64,000 nucleotides of DNA from assembly GCF_000019845.1 (NCBI RefSeq), contig NC_010581.1, forward strand, positions 3,665,501 to 3,729,500. Direction: 5' to 3'. A program made the position numbers and the translations under genes. Positions 1-8,280 of this stretch are shown one piece after another; the first letter of the stretch is position 1; the number at the start of each line of letters is the position of its first letter. Source of the stretch: Beijerinckia indica subsp. indica ATCC 9039. GTDB taxonomy: Bacteria > Pseudomonadota > Alphaproteobacteria > Rhizobiales > Beijerinckiaceae. Under the pieces are notes generated by a model. It saw nothing but the letters and a program-made list of their open reading frames with translations. It searched no databases and had not been told where the DNA came from.

Positions 1-2012
1 CCGACGCGAACCGCTCTTTCCCAGAGAAGAATGAGGCCGGACACGAAATTATTGATGATCGATTGCAGGCCGAAACCGATACCGACGGAGAGCGCGCCGG
101 CGAGAAGTGCAAGCCTCTCAAAATTGAGGCCGAGATAGGCGGAAGAGGACGCCACCGCCAGGATGATCGCCAAATAACCGAGACTGGTGCCGATGGAATT
201 GCGTAAGCCAGCATCAAGCCGCGTTTTGGGCAGGAGTTGCTTGTCGAGCCATTTCTGAAAGGCCTTCACCGCGAGAAATGTCGCGGTGAAGACCGCAATG
301 CCCATGATGATGCTGGACAGCGAGATCGTCACCCCACCGACTTTGAAGCCGAAGAACGCCGCCCCGAGATCGTTCGAGACATCGTTGGACTGCAGCCCCC
401 AAGGCGCGAGCAGGAAGAAGATCGCAACGAAGAGCAAGAGGACCCGCATCGCGCCGGACAAGAGGATCGCACCGATTTCGATCGTCTGCCGATGCAGGCC
501 AACTTTGGTGATGAGGCGATGGCCGAACCGTGAGGTCGGATTGATCGAAGTGACAATGACGCTGTCGGACAGCATCATGGCCATGATGAAAATACAGACG
601 ACGCCGGTGACCCATAAAACCTGCTGCAGCAGGAAATTCGCAAAGGCGATGAAACCACTGAGCGTCGCCGCCACGACCACGATGGCGACGCCCCAGAGGA
701 GGATACGGGCAATGCCGATATAATCCGTATTGGCTTGCGGATCCTTCGCCTGGTTCCCCGCCGGCGCGTCACCGTCTTCATCCGCCTCCAGAGAGGTAGC
801 GCCCCACAGGGATACGAAAATCACCAGGGCGCCGAACAGCGCGCCAAATCCACGCGTCAGAATAGCGAAAGGCAGCGAGGCGACGATGATTTCGTTCAAA
901 GCCTCAACGACCTTGATGCTCGCGACGACAAAGGCAAGGATCAGGGCCGCGGTTAAAATGCGTTGCGCGCGGGCGTCATTGAGCTCGATCAGACGCCAGC
1001 TCGGGCGCCGCAGGGCGAGGAATCCATTGCCCACTGCCGCGACCGAGGTCAGATGCAGGGCCCCAAGTCCCAAGGCCGTGAAAAAAGGTTGCAGGCGCGT
1101 GCTGTTGATTCCGAAGCCGGCGAAAATCTGACCGACTCCGAACACCACCAGACCCGGCAGAATCATGACGACAAGCGCGCTCCACCAGGCGGCGGCAGCC
1201 TTCTGCAAATTATTCGGCGTGGTGATCTTCGATTCGCGGGAGAGAATTTTGAAGGAAAGGCGCCAAGCCGGCCAATAAAGAAGAGCAAGCCCCGCGAGCG
1301 AGCCCCAAAAGGCCGGCATGCGCCAGCCGATCAGCACCGCATTCATCTGCGCGAAGCCGTCTTTGAAAACGAGCTCCAGGGCGCCGATTTCGCGCGGGAC
1401 CTCTTGGATCATTTCCATCCAGACTGAAGGCGCGAGCGGGCTCTTAACCCTCGCGAAAAGGGATCGCGTGATCAGGCCACGCCGTTGTGAAATGATGAAA
1501 TTATTAGCCTGGTCGGCCTGAACCGCGAGCAGCTTGGCCCGTTTCAGCAGCTCATCCGTATCCGTATAGTTTTTTTGCTGATCGGCCCGATCAGCCGTCA
1601 CGGCCGGGCTTTCCGGGGGCGCGTCATCGGCAGGCTTTGGCCCCAATTGATCGAGCCGCTGCTTGACACCCGCCAGCCGTGGCGTGAGACGGCCGATCAC
1701 ATCATTGAGCTTGGTCTGTAAGGGCGGAATCTGGGCCTGAAGCGTATCGAAATCGTCGGCCCGCAAGTCATGGCGCTGCAGGCTCTGATCAATCTGGTCG
1801 AGCCCGGCATGCACTTGATCGAGATCGCGCCCCCATTGCGGGGGAAGCGCCGGCGTCGCGACCGCCAGGGGCGTCGGGGCAGAAGCGCTGTCGGGCGCTG
1901 CGGGTCCGGCAGGCGCGGCGGGTGCTGCTGGCGCCGTCTGTGCCGCAACACCATGCTCAATAGGCAAGGATGCGACGAGAAATAGACACAACAGAAAAGC
2001 AAGAAATTTCAC
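1..2012 (-). CDS. MscS-family mechanosensitive channel with DUF3772-type N-terminus (C-terminus beyond the left edge)
   Basis: Inner-membrane channel expected to open under hypo-osmotic shock. The frame is open from a GTG at 2012 to the left edge, at least 670 residues, so the 3' end is missing. The protein begins with a signal peptide (KFLAFLLCLFLVASLP), then an Ala/Pro-rich linker and a long periplasmic helical region (DLDQVHAGLDQIDQSLQRHD), typical of large DUF3772-containing MscS proteins. Membrane segments follow. The pore-helix signature of the family is readable close to the edge (GALSVGIGFGLQSIINNFVSG, near residues 640-660). A second in-frame GTG lies one codon upstream; I chose the one directly before KFLAF because AGGA lies about 14 bases upstream. 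Family assignment is firm; the gating and osmotic role is inferred from the family. Confidence 0.88.
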   Translation of the reverse strand, partial: MKFLAFLLCLFLVASLPIEHGVAAQTAPAAPAAPAGPAAPDSASAPTPLAVATPALPPQWGRDLDQVHAGLDQIDQSLQRHDLRADDFDTLQAQIPPLQTKLNDVIGRLTPRLAGVKQRLDQLGPKPADDAPPESPAVTADRADQQKNYTDTDELLKRAKLLAVQADQANNFIISQRRGLITRSLFARVKSPLAPSVWMEMIQEVPREIGALELVFKDGFAQMNAVLIGWRMPAFWGSLAGLALLYWPAWRLSFKILSRESKITTPNNLQKAAAAWWSALVVMILPGLVVFGVGQIFAGFGINSTRLQPFFTALGLGALHLTSVAAVGNGFLALRRPSWRLIELNDARAQRILTAALILAFVVASIKVVEALNEIIVASLPFAILTRGFGALFGALVIFVSLWGATSLEADEDGDAPAGNQAKDPQANTDYIGIARILLWGVAIVVVAATLSGFIAFANFLLQQVLWVTGVVCIFIMAMMLSDSVIVTSINPTSRFGHRLITKVGLHRQTIEIGAILLSGAMRVLLLFVAIFFLLAPWGLQSNDVSNDLGAAFFGFKVGGVTISLSSIIMGIAVFTATFLAVKAFQKWLDKQLLPKTRLDAGLRNSIGTSLGYLAIILAVASSSAYLGLNFERLALLAGALSVGIGFGLQSIINNFVSGLILLWERAVRV

Positions 2013-2262
2013 CACGCGCGATTTCCTAGAAGACGATCGATCATCGGCTTTCAAAAAAATCCGATGCTGCATGAAATGAAGAGGAAGGTTCGGCACATGT
2101 CGCCAGTCTGGTTTCCATGCACCCGATTTTTGGCAAAATTAATAAGCGCGTCGAGCCTATAGAGGATCTTGCGGGGAACAATGTTTTGTGACCGAAGTCT
2201 TAAAACACCACGGTCTTAAAGCACTCTGCGTCCAGCTGGAAGCGACTGAACTCTCCGTTGCT

Positions 2263-3333
2263 TTATGGTTTCGGCGGATAGGCATGCATCATTCCACGAT
2301 AATCCTCGACGCGCAGACCTTGATCATTTTCGGCCCCGAGATAATTGGGACCAACAGGCGATTTACCGAAACCACCGGGCAGGTCGAGCATATAAGTCGG
2401 CTGGCAGAGACCGGAGAGATGTCCCCGCAAGCGCCGCATCAAGGCTTGCCCCTCGGCAATGGAAAGACGGAAATGCCCCGTGCCGGGAGCAAGATCGGGA
2501 TGGTGGAGATAATAGGGTTTGATGCGGGTCTCCACGAAAGCGCGCATCAAATCGGCCAGAACCGACGCATCGTCGTTCACGCCGCGCAAGAGCACGCTCT
2601 GGCTCAGCATGGGAATGCCTGCATCGATGAAAGCGGCGCAAGCCTGACGCGCCTGCGGGGTCAATTCGCGCGGGTGATTGGCATGGAGCGCGAGATAGAC
2701 GGTTTTGCGGCTCCCGCGCAAAAGCGCGACGAGGTCCGGCGTAATCCGTTCAGGATCGACGCAGGGCACGCGCGTATGCAGCCGCAGGATTTTGACATGA
2801 TCGATCGCATCGAGCCGTTCGAGAAGTTCCGCAAGACGGCGCGGCGAAAGAATGAGCGGATCACCGCCGGTCAGGATTACTTCCCAGATTGAGGGGGTCG
2901 ACGCAATATAGGCAAAAGCGGCATCGAGCGCCTCGGGTGAAAGATGCATGGGGCTGCCGGGCCCAACCGTTTCGCGGCGAAAACAGAAACGGCAATAGAC
3001 CGGGCAAATATGCAGAAGCTTCAAAAGCACGCGGTCGGGATAACGGTGCACAATGCCCTCGACCGGACTGAAAGCCGCATCGCCAATCGGATCGTCGAGC
3101 TCTTCCGGCCGCCTGTCAGCCTCACGCGGATCGGGCAGGAATTGTCTCGCGATGGGATCCAACGGATCGTTTCTGTTGATCAAATCGGCCATGATCGTGG
3201 TCAGACCGATCGCATGGGTCTTTTCGAGTTCCGCCAGCGCCCGTTCCTGTTCGGGCGGGATCAGGCCCGCCGCCACGAGATCGGTCGTGCTGCGCAAAGC
3301 TGGCCGCATTTTTTCCTCGGGAGAGAACGTCAT
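2263..3333 (-). CDS. epmB: EF-P beta-lysylation protein EpmB (KamA-family radical SAM lysine 2,3-aminomutase)
   Basis: Converts (S)-alpha-lysine to (R)-beta-lysine, the donor that EpmA attaches to elongation factor P. At 356 aa it is about the usual size of EpmB rather than of the longer clostridial KamA. The radical-SAM cluster motif CPVYCRFC (CxxxCxxC) sits at residues 110-117, followed by GGDPL (SAM-binding type) and a PLP-enzyme C-terminal region. The ATG at 3333 overlaps the stop codon of epmA (ATGA), which fixes the start and implies translational coupling; a longer frame exists upstream but lies inside epmA. Together with epmA and the facing efp gene it forms a self-contained EF-P modification locus. 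I saw no EpmC hydroxylase gene in the window. Confidence 0.93.
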   Translation of the reverse strand: MTFSPEEKMRPALRSTTDLVAAGLIPPEQERALAELEKTHAIGLTTIMADLINRNDPLDPIARQFLPDPREADRRPEELDDPIGDAAFSPVEGIVHRYPDRVLLKLLHICPVYCRFCFRRETVGPGSPMHLSPEALDAAFAYIASTPSIWEVILTGGDPLILSPRRLAELLERLDAIDHVKILRLHTRVPCVDPERITPDLVALLRGSRKTVYLALHANHPRELTPQARQACAAFIDAGIPMLSQSVLLRGVNDDASVLADLMRAFVETRIKPYYLHHPDLAPGTGHFRLSIAEGQALMRRLRGHLSGLCQPTYMLDLPGGFGKSPVGPNYLGAENDQGLRVEDYRGMMHAYPPKP

Positions 3334-4415
3334 GCGCCTTCCCCCGGCGACTCCGCGACGGGCGTCCATAAAACCTCGGCAATATCATCGCTTCCCGTCG
3401 CCAGCATAGCGAGACGGTCGAAGCCGAATGCAATGCCGGAGGCTTCCGGCATTTGCGCGAGCGCGGCCAGAAAATCCGGGTCGATTGGATAGGCCTCGCC
3501 ATAGATCCGCAAGCGCTCGGCCATGGCAGCTTCAAAACGGCGTTCCTGTTCAACGGGATCGGTCAATTCACCAAACCCATTGGCGAGTTCGACGCCACAG
3601 GCATAAAGCTCGAACCGTTCAGCAAAACGCGAATCCGCGCGCAAGCGCGCAAGTGCCGCCTCGCAAGCCGGATAATCGGTCAAAAAGGTCGCCCTGCCCT
3701 GCCCGAGCTTCGGTTCGATCCGGTCAGACAGGATTTTGCTGAAAAGATCAGACCAATCATCGTCGGGAGCGACACGGAGGCCGAGTTCCCGTGTTTTCGC
3801 GGCAAAGGCTTCAAAGGTCTCCGGCCCGCCCGGCAAAAAAGCCTCAAGATCAATCCCAGCGTAACGCTGGAAAGCCTCGCAGACGGTGAGTTGTTCCGGT
3901 TCAGTGAAAGGATCGGCGACACGGCCCCGATAGGACAGGATTTTGGCCTCTGCCGCCTGGGCCGTCAGGGCCAGGAGCCGCGCACAATCGAACATGAGAA
4001 CTTCGAAAGGCGCCTCTGCGCGATACCATTCGAGCATCATGAATTCGGGATGATGCAGCCGGTCGCGCTCATCGTTGCGGAAAGCATGGGTGAAGGTGAA
4101 AATCCTCTCCTCCCCGGCGGCCAGCAATTTCTTGGCGGCAAATTCCGGCGAGGTGTGAAGATAAAGAGGCGCGCTGTTTCCGCCCAAGGGACGCCAGGCC
4201 GTGGCAAAAGCGCCGATATGGGTCTCATTGCCCGGCGAGACTTGTAAAATCGCCGTATCGACCTCGATGAAGTCCTGGGCCTTGAAGAATGTCCGAGTGG
4301 CCTCGATCATCCGGGCGCGGGCGAGGAGTTTCGGCCGCCGCAGATGATAAGCCTTTTTATCCCACCAGGGGGCATGAGAAAGGGCCCGAGTTTTTGCCGG
4401 ATGTTCGCTCGTCAT
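3330..4415 (-). CDS. epmA: EF-P lysyltransferase EpmA (PoxA/GenX, LysRS-like)
   Basis: A class II aminoacyl-tRNA-synthetase paralogue that lacks the anticodon-binding domain of lysyl-tRNA synthetase and ligates beta-lysine to a conserved lysine of EF-P. It is 361 aa, slightly longer than the E. coli enzyme. Visible features are the class II motif 2 region (FRNDERDRLHHPEFMMLEWY, around residues 112-131) and motif 3 (GIAFGFDRLAML) near the C-terminus. It is the first gene of a two-gene minus-strand operon with epmB (4-base overlap) and is divergent from efp across a 327-base gap that holds a double-hairpin repeat. The Shine-Dalgarno before the ATG at 4415 is weak. Confidence 0.94.
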   Translation of the reverse strand: MTSEHPAKTRALSHAPWWDKKAYHLRRPKLLARARMIEATRTFFKAQDFIEVDTAILQVSPGNETHIGAFATAWRPLGGNSAPLYLHTSPEFAAKKLLAAGEERIFTFTHAFRNDERDRLHHPEFMMLEWYRAEAPFEVLMFDCARLLALTAQAAEAKILSYRGRVADPFTEPEQLTVCEAFQRYAGIDLEAFLPGGPETFEAFAAKTRELGLRVAPDDDWSDLFSKILSDRIEPKLGQGRATFLTDYPACEAALARLRADSRFAERFELYACGVELANGFGELTDPVEQERRFEAAMAERLRIYGEAYPIDPDFLAALAQMPEASGIAFGFDRLAMLATGSDDIAEVLWTPVAESPGEGA

Positions 4416-4742
4416 GCTATTTCGCTTGAAAAAGGAAGCCGTTCGCGGCTAAGCGACTAAGCAAATTTTCAACTGGTTTGCTCAGGCAAAAATTCCGGAG
4501 CCGCATTCCAGGTCTTCGTTCGAATGCTTCTCTTAAATGCTTCTCTTGGGGAAGCAGCTCGCTCGTCGCCACGCGGCACCGCCTAGTATCGAGAATCACA
4601 GATTCTCGATACGTCACTTTTAAAACCGTATCCACTTGTCCTCATTGAAACGCGACGAGTCGCGCTTCAATGAGGGTGGATACTAGGGATTGTTTCCTCG
4701 ACGCGATCCCGGCCGCAATGCGCCCCATATAAAGGAAAGTCC
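4416..4742. other. epmA-efp divergent intergenic region
   Basis: This 327-base gap must carry the promoters of the epmAB operon (minus) and efp (plus). The dominant structure is the double-hairpin repeat at about 4583-4688, which leaves only about 55 bases before the efp start. I see no gene and no convincing -35/-10 pair. Confidence 0.5.
4583..4688. repeat. Double-hairpin intergenic repeat element, copy 1
   Basis: About 105 bases shared with a second copy near 13322-13426. Hairpin 1 has perfect 12-base arms (4586-4597 and 4601-4612, core GAGAATC-ACA-GATTCTC). Hairpin 2 spans 4628-4683: GTATCCAC pairs with GTGGATAC, CCTCATTGAA with TTCAATGAGG, and CGCGAC with GTCGCG around a GA loop. The ends form a short terminal inverted repeat (CCTAGTATC ... 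GATACTAGG). Differences between the two copies fall at paired positions and preserve pairing. No coding function is visible. It resembles a small non-autonomous (MITE- or REP-like) element or a structured leader. Confidence 0.85.
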
Positions 4743-5312
4743 GTGAAAGTCATCGCCAGTTCGATTCGCAAGGGCAATATCATCGAGAAGGAAGACGGCC
4801 AACTCTATGTTGTCCTGACCGCCGAAAGCTTCCATCCCGGCAAGGGCACGCCGACGACCCAGATCGACATGCGCCGCCTTTCGGATGGCGTGAAGACAAG
4901 CGACCGCTACAAGACCACCGAACAGGTCGAGCGCGCCTATGTCGAGGACATGAATTTCAGCTATCTGTACCAGGATGCCGATGGCTATACGTTCATGAAC
5001 ACCGAGACCTACGACCAGCTTGTCGTGCCGCCGGACGTGATCGGCGACCAGGCGGTCTATTTGCAGGAAGGCATGGTCTGCATTCTGTCGATCTTCAATG
5101 GCGTCGCTGTCGGCATCCAGCTTCCGGCCCGCGTCACGCTCGAAGTCGTCGAGACAGAGCCCGCAATGAAGGGACAGACGGCCTCCTCCTCCTATAAGCC
5201 GGCCAAACTCTCGAACGGGATGCGGGCCATGGTGCCCCCACATATTTCGGCCGGCACGCGGATCGTCATCCTGACGGAAGACGGCTCCTATGTGGAACGC
5301 GCCAAGGATTGA
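4743..5312 (+). CDS. efp: Elongation factor P
   Basis: Translation factor that relieves ribosome stalling at polyproline stretches; it binds between the P and E sites. It is 189 aa, with the three beta-barrel organisation of EF-P readable in the sequence. The loop that is post-translationally modified reads SFHPGKGTP, placing the target lysine at residue 34 exactly as in E. coli EF-P. A lysine here and adjacent epmA/epmB predict beta-lysylation. The start is GTG at 4743 with AAGGAAAG about five bases upstream. A palindromic repeat follows the stop. Confidence 0.96.
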   Translation: MKVIASSIRKGNIIEKEDGQLYVVLTAESFHPGKGTPTTQIDMRRLSDGVKTSDRYKTTEQVERAYVEDMNFSYLYQDADGYTFMNTETYDQLVVPPDVIGDQAVYLQEGMVCILSIFNGVAVGIQLPARVTLEVVETEPAMKGQTASSSYKPAKLSNGMRAMVPPHISAGTRIVILTEDGSYVERAKD

Positions 5313-5327
5313 GCTTTTTGACTTAAC

Positions 5328-5373
5328 GCATCCGATTTTTCCCAAAAGTGGTTCCCACTTTTGGGTCCGATGC
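5328..5373. repeat. Palindromic repeat, family A
   Basis: GCATCCGA, a short spacer, then CCCAAAAGTGG-TTC-CCACTTTTGGG and TCCGATGC. The 11-base inner arms are perfect. The element lies between the efp stop (5312) and the next start (5390), so it can act as the efp terminator and also forms part of the leader of the dehydratase gene. Other family members are at 18609, 20033, 21572, 24675 and 45795. Confidence 0.85.
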
Positions 5374-5389
5374 TCCAAATAGGTGATGC

Positions 5390-6340
5390 TTGTTCGACCT
5401 TGACGGCCTGCGGGCGGCGGCGGATCTCGTCCATAAAGTGGTGGCGCCGACCCCCACGCATGCTTGGCCCTTGCTCGCAGCGCGCACCGGCGCGCAAGTC
5501 TTCGTCAAACACGAGAACCATACGCCGACCGGCGCCTTCAAGCTCCGTGGCGGGCTCACCTATATTGATCACCTGTTGCGCGCTGGTGCGCCGCCAAAAG
5601 GCCTCATTAGTGCGACACGGGGCAATCACGGCCAGAGCCTTGCCTTTGCCGGCCGCCGCGCCGGGCTCAAAGTGGCGATCGTCGTGCCGGAAGGCAATTC
5701 AATCGAGAAAAACGCTGCCATGCGGGCTTTCGGCGCGGAATTGATCGAAAGTGGGCGTGATTTCGATGCCGCCGTGGAAACCGCCACAAGTTTGGCGCAG
5801 GAACGCGCCTGGCATAGGGTGCCATCCTTCCATCCGGAACTGGTGCGCGGTGTTGCGACCTATGCGCTCGAACTCTTCGAGGCGGTGCAAGATCTCGATA
5901 CGGTCTATGTGCCGATCGGTCTCGGCTCCGGCATTTGCGGGCTGATCCACACCCGCGACCTGCTTGGCCGCAAGACGGAAATCGTCGGCGTCGTCGCGGC
6001 CAATGCCGATGCCTATGCGCAAAGTTTCGAGACGGGCAAGCTAGTGACGACGGCGAGTGCTTCGACACTCGCCGACGGCATGGCCTGCCGGATCCCCATG
6101 GAAGAAGCACTCACCATGATCCGCAAGGGCGCGGCCCGCGTGGTGCGCGTCGAGGAGGACGAGATCAAGGCCGCGATACGCGCCTACCATGAAGATACGC
6201 ATAATCTCGCCGAGGGCGCGGGCGCGGCGCCGCTTGCCGCTCTCTTGCGGGAAAGGGATCGGCAGGCAGGCAAACGAGTCGGCCTGATCCTCACCGGCGC
6301 CAATATTGATCGCATGGTTTATGCGGGAATCGTGACCTGA
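5390..6340 (+). CDS. Threonine/serine dehydratase-like PLP enzyme (fold type II)
   Basis: Predicted cytoplasmic PLP enzyme that deaminates a hydroxy-amino acid (threonine, serine or a related compound) to a 2-oxo acid. It is 316 aa, the size of the short catabolic or serine-racemase-like group, with no C-terminal ACT domain, so no isoleucine-type feedback control is expected. The PLP lysine lies in GAFKLRGG (K51), the Asn-containing loop is ATRGNHGQS, and the phosphate-binding glycine loop is GLGSGICG. The start is TTG at 5390, directly after an in-frame stop, with AGG six bases upstream; no better start exists. Substrate specificity cannot be read from sequence. Confidence 0.85.
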   Translation: MFDLDGLRAAADLVHKVVAPTPTHAWPLLAARTGAQVFVKHENHTPTGAFKLRGGLTYIDHLLRAGAPPKGLISATRGNHGQSLAFAGRRAGLKVAIVVPEGNSIEKNAAMRAFGAELIESGRDFDAAVETATSLAQERAWHRVPSFHPELVRGVATYALELFEAVQDLDTVYVPIGLGSGICGLIHTRDLLGRKTEIVGVVAANADAYAQSFETGKLVTTASASTLADGMACRIPMEEALTMIRKGAARVVRVEEDEIKAAIRAYHEDTHNLAEGAGAAPLAALLRERDRQAGKRVGLILTGANIDRMVYAGIVT

Positions 6341-6377
6341 CCCTCGAGTCAGAGTTGGCCCCTGACCCGGCGGTCGA

Positions 6378-6692
6378 TCACATATTCAAAGCGCTCATAT
6401 AAAGGTCGAGAATGGCCTCCATTTCCATCCGCTCGGCGTGATCCTGCTTGCGCATGCGAACGATCTGGCGCACGACCTTGACGTCGAAGCCACGGCCTTT
6501 CATTTCCGCATAAACATCACGGATATCATCGGAAAGCGCCTTTTTTTCCTCTTCGAGGCGTTCCACGCGCTCGACGAATTGCCGCAATTCCTCGGCGGCG
6601 ACACCGGTTTCCGCAATATCGGCATGCGGGGAACCGCCATGACGGGACGCTCCATTGCCGCGAGAGGCCTCGCCCGGATTGCCTTCACTCAT
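6378..6692 (-). CDS. gapR: GapR-family DNA-binding protein (DUF2312)
   Basis: Small nucleoid-associated protein. In Caulobacter, GapR binds AT-rich or overtwisted DNA ahead of replication forks and is needed for normal replication and division. It is 104 aa from the ATG at 6692, which has an excellent GAGGAGAAC ribosome-binding site; an upstream in-frame start would add an unlikely leader. The DUF2312 region is residues 30-104: a coiled coil ([18 protein letters not shown]) followed by [22 protein letters not shown], the most conserved stretch of the family. The N-terminal 25 residues are Gly/Ser/His-rich and probably disordered. Confidence 0.9.
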   Translation of the reverse strand: MSEGNPGEASRGNGASRHGGSPHADIAETGVAAEELRQFVERVERLEEEKKALSDDIRDVYAEMKGRGFDVKVVRQIVRMRKQDHAERMEMEAILDLYMSALNM

Positions 6693-6828
6693 CACGGTTC
6701 TCCTCAGCAAAGGCGGTGCTTGCCCAAGCGGATGAACCCCGCGCCCGCAAGACCTGACAGACATTCCAAAAAGCGAGGAATGGGTCTCAACACCTGCCCC
6801 GTCAAGCCATAGCGGAATTTAATCCCCG

Positions 6829-7350
6829 CTATTCTACGCCCATGGAAGAGCGCGCGGCTTCGTTCATGCTATGGCCCTCTTCAGCGGCGCGCTCGATCGC
6901 GGCAATATCGATACGCTTCATGGTGAGCATGGCCTCCATCACACGCTGTGCCTTTCCGGGATCGGATGCTTTCATCAGTCGTAACAGAACCTCCGGCACG
7001 ATTTGCCAGGAGAGGCCAAACTTATCCTTCACCCAGCCGCATTGCTCGGCCTCGGGAATAGCGGAAAGCGCATTGCTCAGCCTGTCGACTTCTTCCTGGT
7101 CCTTGCAGTGAATCTGGAACGAGACCGCTTCATTGAATTTGAAAAGCGGGCCGCCATTCAGTCCAACGAAGGGCCGTCCCGCCAGCGTGAACTCGACGGT
7201 CAGCACATCCCCCTTCCTGCCATCCGGAAAATCGGCTGGTGCGCGATTCACCGCATCAACATGGCTGTCGGGCAGCAAGGATGCATAGAAATGCGCCGCC
7301 TCTTCGGCCTGGCCATCAAACCAAAGGCAGGGGTTTATGATATCGGACAT
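6829..7350 (-). CDS. VOC-family (PhnB-like) protein
   Basis: A vicinal-oxygen-chelate fold protein of the PhnB group (often labelled 3-demethylubiquinone-9 methyltransferase-like, although catalytic activity is rarely shown). It is about 173 aa. The N-terminus INPCLWFDGQAEEAAHFY and the later GWVKDKFGLSWQIVP are diagnostic. The C-terminal 45 residues add a helical tail found in this subgroup. Two consecutive ATG codons exist; the second (7350) has better spacing from GGGAGAAG. It sits before the DUF1428 gene on the same strand, with a HxlR regulator divergent from the pair, so a shared regulon is plausible. Function unknown. Confidence 0.8.
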   Translation of the reverse strand: MSDIINPCLWFDGQAEEAAHFYASLLPDSHVDAVNRAPADFPDGRKGDVLTVEFTLAGRPFVGLNGGPLFKFNEAVSFQIHCKDQEEVDRLSNALSAIPEAEQCGWVKDKFGLSWQIVPEVLLRLMKASDPGKAQRVMEAMLTMKRIDIAAIERAAEEGHSMNEAARSSMGVE

Positions 7351-7423
7351 CATCTTCTCCCTTCGGGCGAAAAACCTCCCAAAATGATGCGCTCTCTGAT
7401 GGATTATCCGCGCCCCTTGGCAC

Positions 7424-7452
7424 TATCATGCATCATGCATCATGCATCATGC
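7424..7452. repeat. 7-bp tandem repeat (ATCATGC, about four copies) across a stop codon
   Basis: The plus strand shows four consecutive ATCATGC units that cover the stop codon and last three codons (His-Asp-Ala) of the DUF1428 gene. Because 7 is not a multiple of 3, gain or loss of one unit would shift the reading frame at the C-terminus. Confidence 0.85.
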
Positions 7453-8162
7453 AGTGGCGAAAAACCGCCGTGAATCATGCGCTGCCCATCAAACGGCATG
7501 GTTTCCTTGTCGGGTTGCATGCGCGCATCCGCCATGAACTTCTGCCATCCTTCGTCCCGGATTTCCTTCGATGGCCATTCGACCCAGGAATAGACGACCA
7601 CCTCATCCTCTTTCGCCTTCACCGCATGTTTAAAGTCAGTGATTTTTCCCTCGGGCACGTCATCGGCCCATGCCTCCACGACGCGAATAGCGCCATAGTC
7701 CTTGAGCATGGCCGCCATCTTGGAAGCCACTGCGCGATAAGCCTCCTTGTTCACACTTGGCACAGCGAGCACAAAGCCGTCTGTATAGCCCATGGCGCCG
7801 CCTGAGGCTTCGTCCAGGATCGGCGCGAAACCGCCAAAAATCATCCGCTTGCCATCAAAGGGCATGGCCGCGCCGATTTGCTTCATATGCGGATCGCTCA
7901 TGATCTTTTCATGCGCCGCGTCGCGGGCCGCCTTTGAGGGATATTCCAGCCAGCTGAACACAACGACTTCATCATCCTGTGCCTTCACCGCCCCCTTGAA
8001 GTCAGTGATCTCGCCAAGTGGAACATCATCTCCCCAGCATTCGACCATCCGGGTGGCCCCAAATTGCTTGAATAGGGGAAATGCTTCCTGGATATGCCGG
8101 CGATAGGCTTCCTTATTGGCGGCGGGCACAGCGGCCACAAAACCTTCCACATAATTCATCAT
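7440..8162 (-). CDS. Tandem DUF1428 (YbaA-like) protein
   Basis: A protein of 240 aa made of two homologous DUF1428 domains (about residues 1-117 and 124-240); most family members have a single domain. Each half repeats the same signposts: YVEGFVAAVP / YTDGFVLAVP, VVFSWLEYPSKAARD / VVYSWVEWPSKEIRD, and MPFDGKRMIFGGF / MPFDGQRMIHGGF. The fold is a ferredoxin-like dimeric alpha-beta barrel, so this fusion probably forms a pseudo-dimer. No enzymatic activity is established for the family. The start has GGGAGA upstream. It is divergent from a HxlR regulator, its likely controller. A 7-bp tandem repeat covers the stop codon. Confidence 0.86.
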   Translation of the reverse strand: MMNYVEGFVAAVPAANKEAYRRHIQEAFPLFKQFGATRMVECWGDDVPLGEITDFKGAVKAQDDEVVVFSWLEYPSKAARDAAHEKIMSDPHMKQIGAAMPFDGKRMIFGGFAPILDEASGGAMGYTDGFVLAVPSVNKEAYRAVASKMAAMLKDYGAIRVVEAWADDVPEGKITDFKHAVKAKEDEVVVYSWVEWPSKEIRDEGWQKFMADARMQPDKETMPFDGQRMIHGGFSPLHDA

Positions 8163-8243
8163 GGCATTTCTCCCTTGATTTTATGCGATTGATGGCGCTT
8201 ACAGCCGTGGCGGCCGCCGGCCATGCCGGGTTAATGAACCATT

Positions 8244-8280
8244 TTGACAAAAGTTGCTTAGTAGTTATTAAAGATAACTA
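8244..8280 (+). promoter_or_regulatory. Putative hxlR promoter with overlapping inverted-repeat operator
   Basis: TTGACA (8244-8249), a 16-base spacer and TATTAA (8266-8271) form a housekeeping-type promoter for the HxlR gene. An inverted repeat TAGTTAT-TAAAG-ATAACTA (8262-8280) covers the -10 and ends on the first base of the start codon, a typical position for auto-repression. The start codon would lie only about 8 bases after the -10, so the transcript may be leaderless. Confidence 0.55.
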
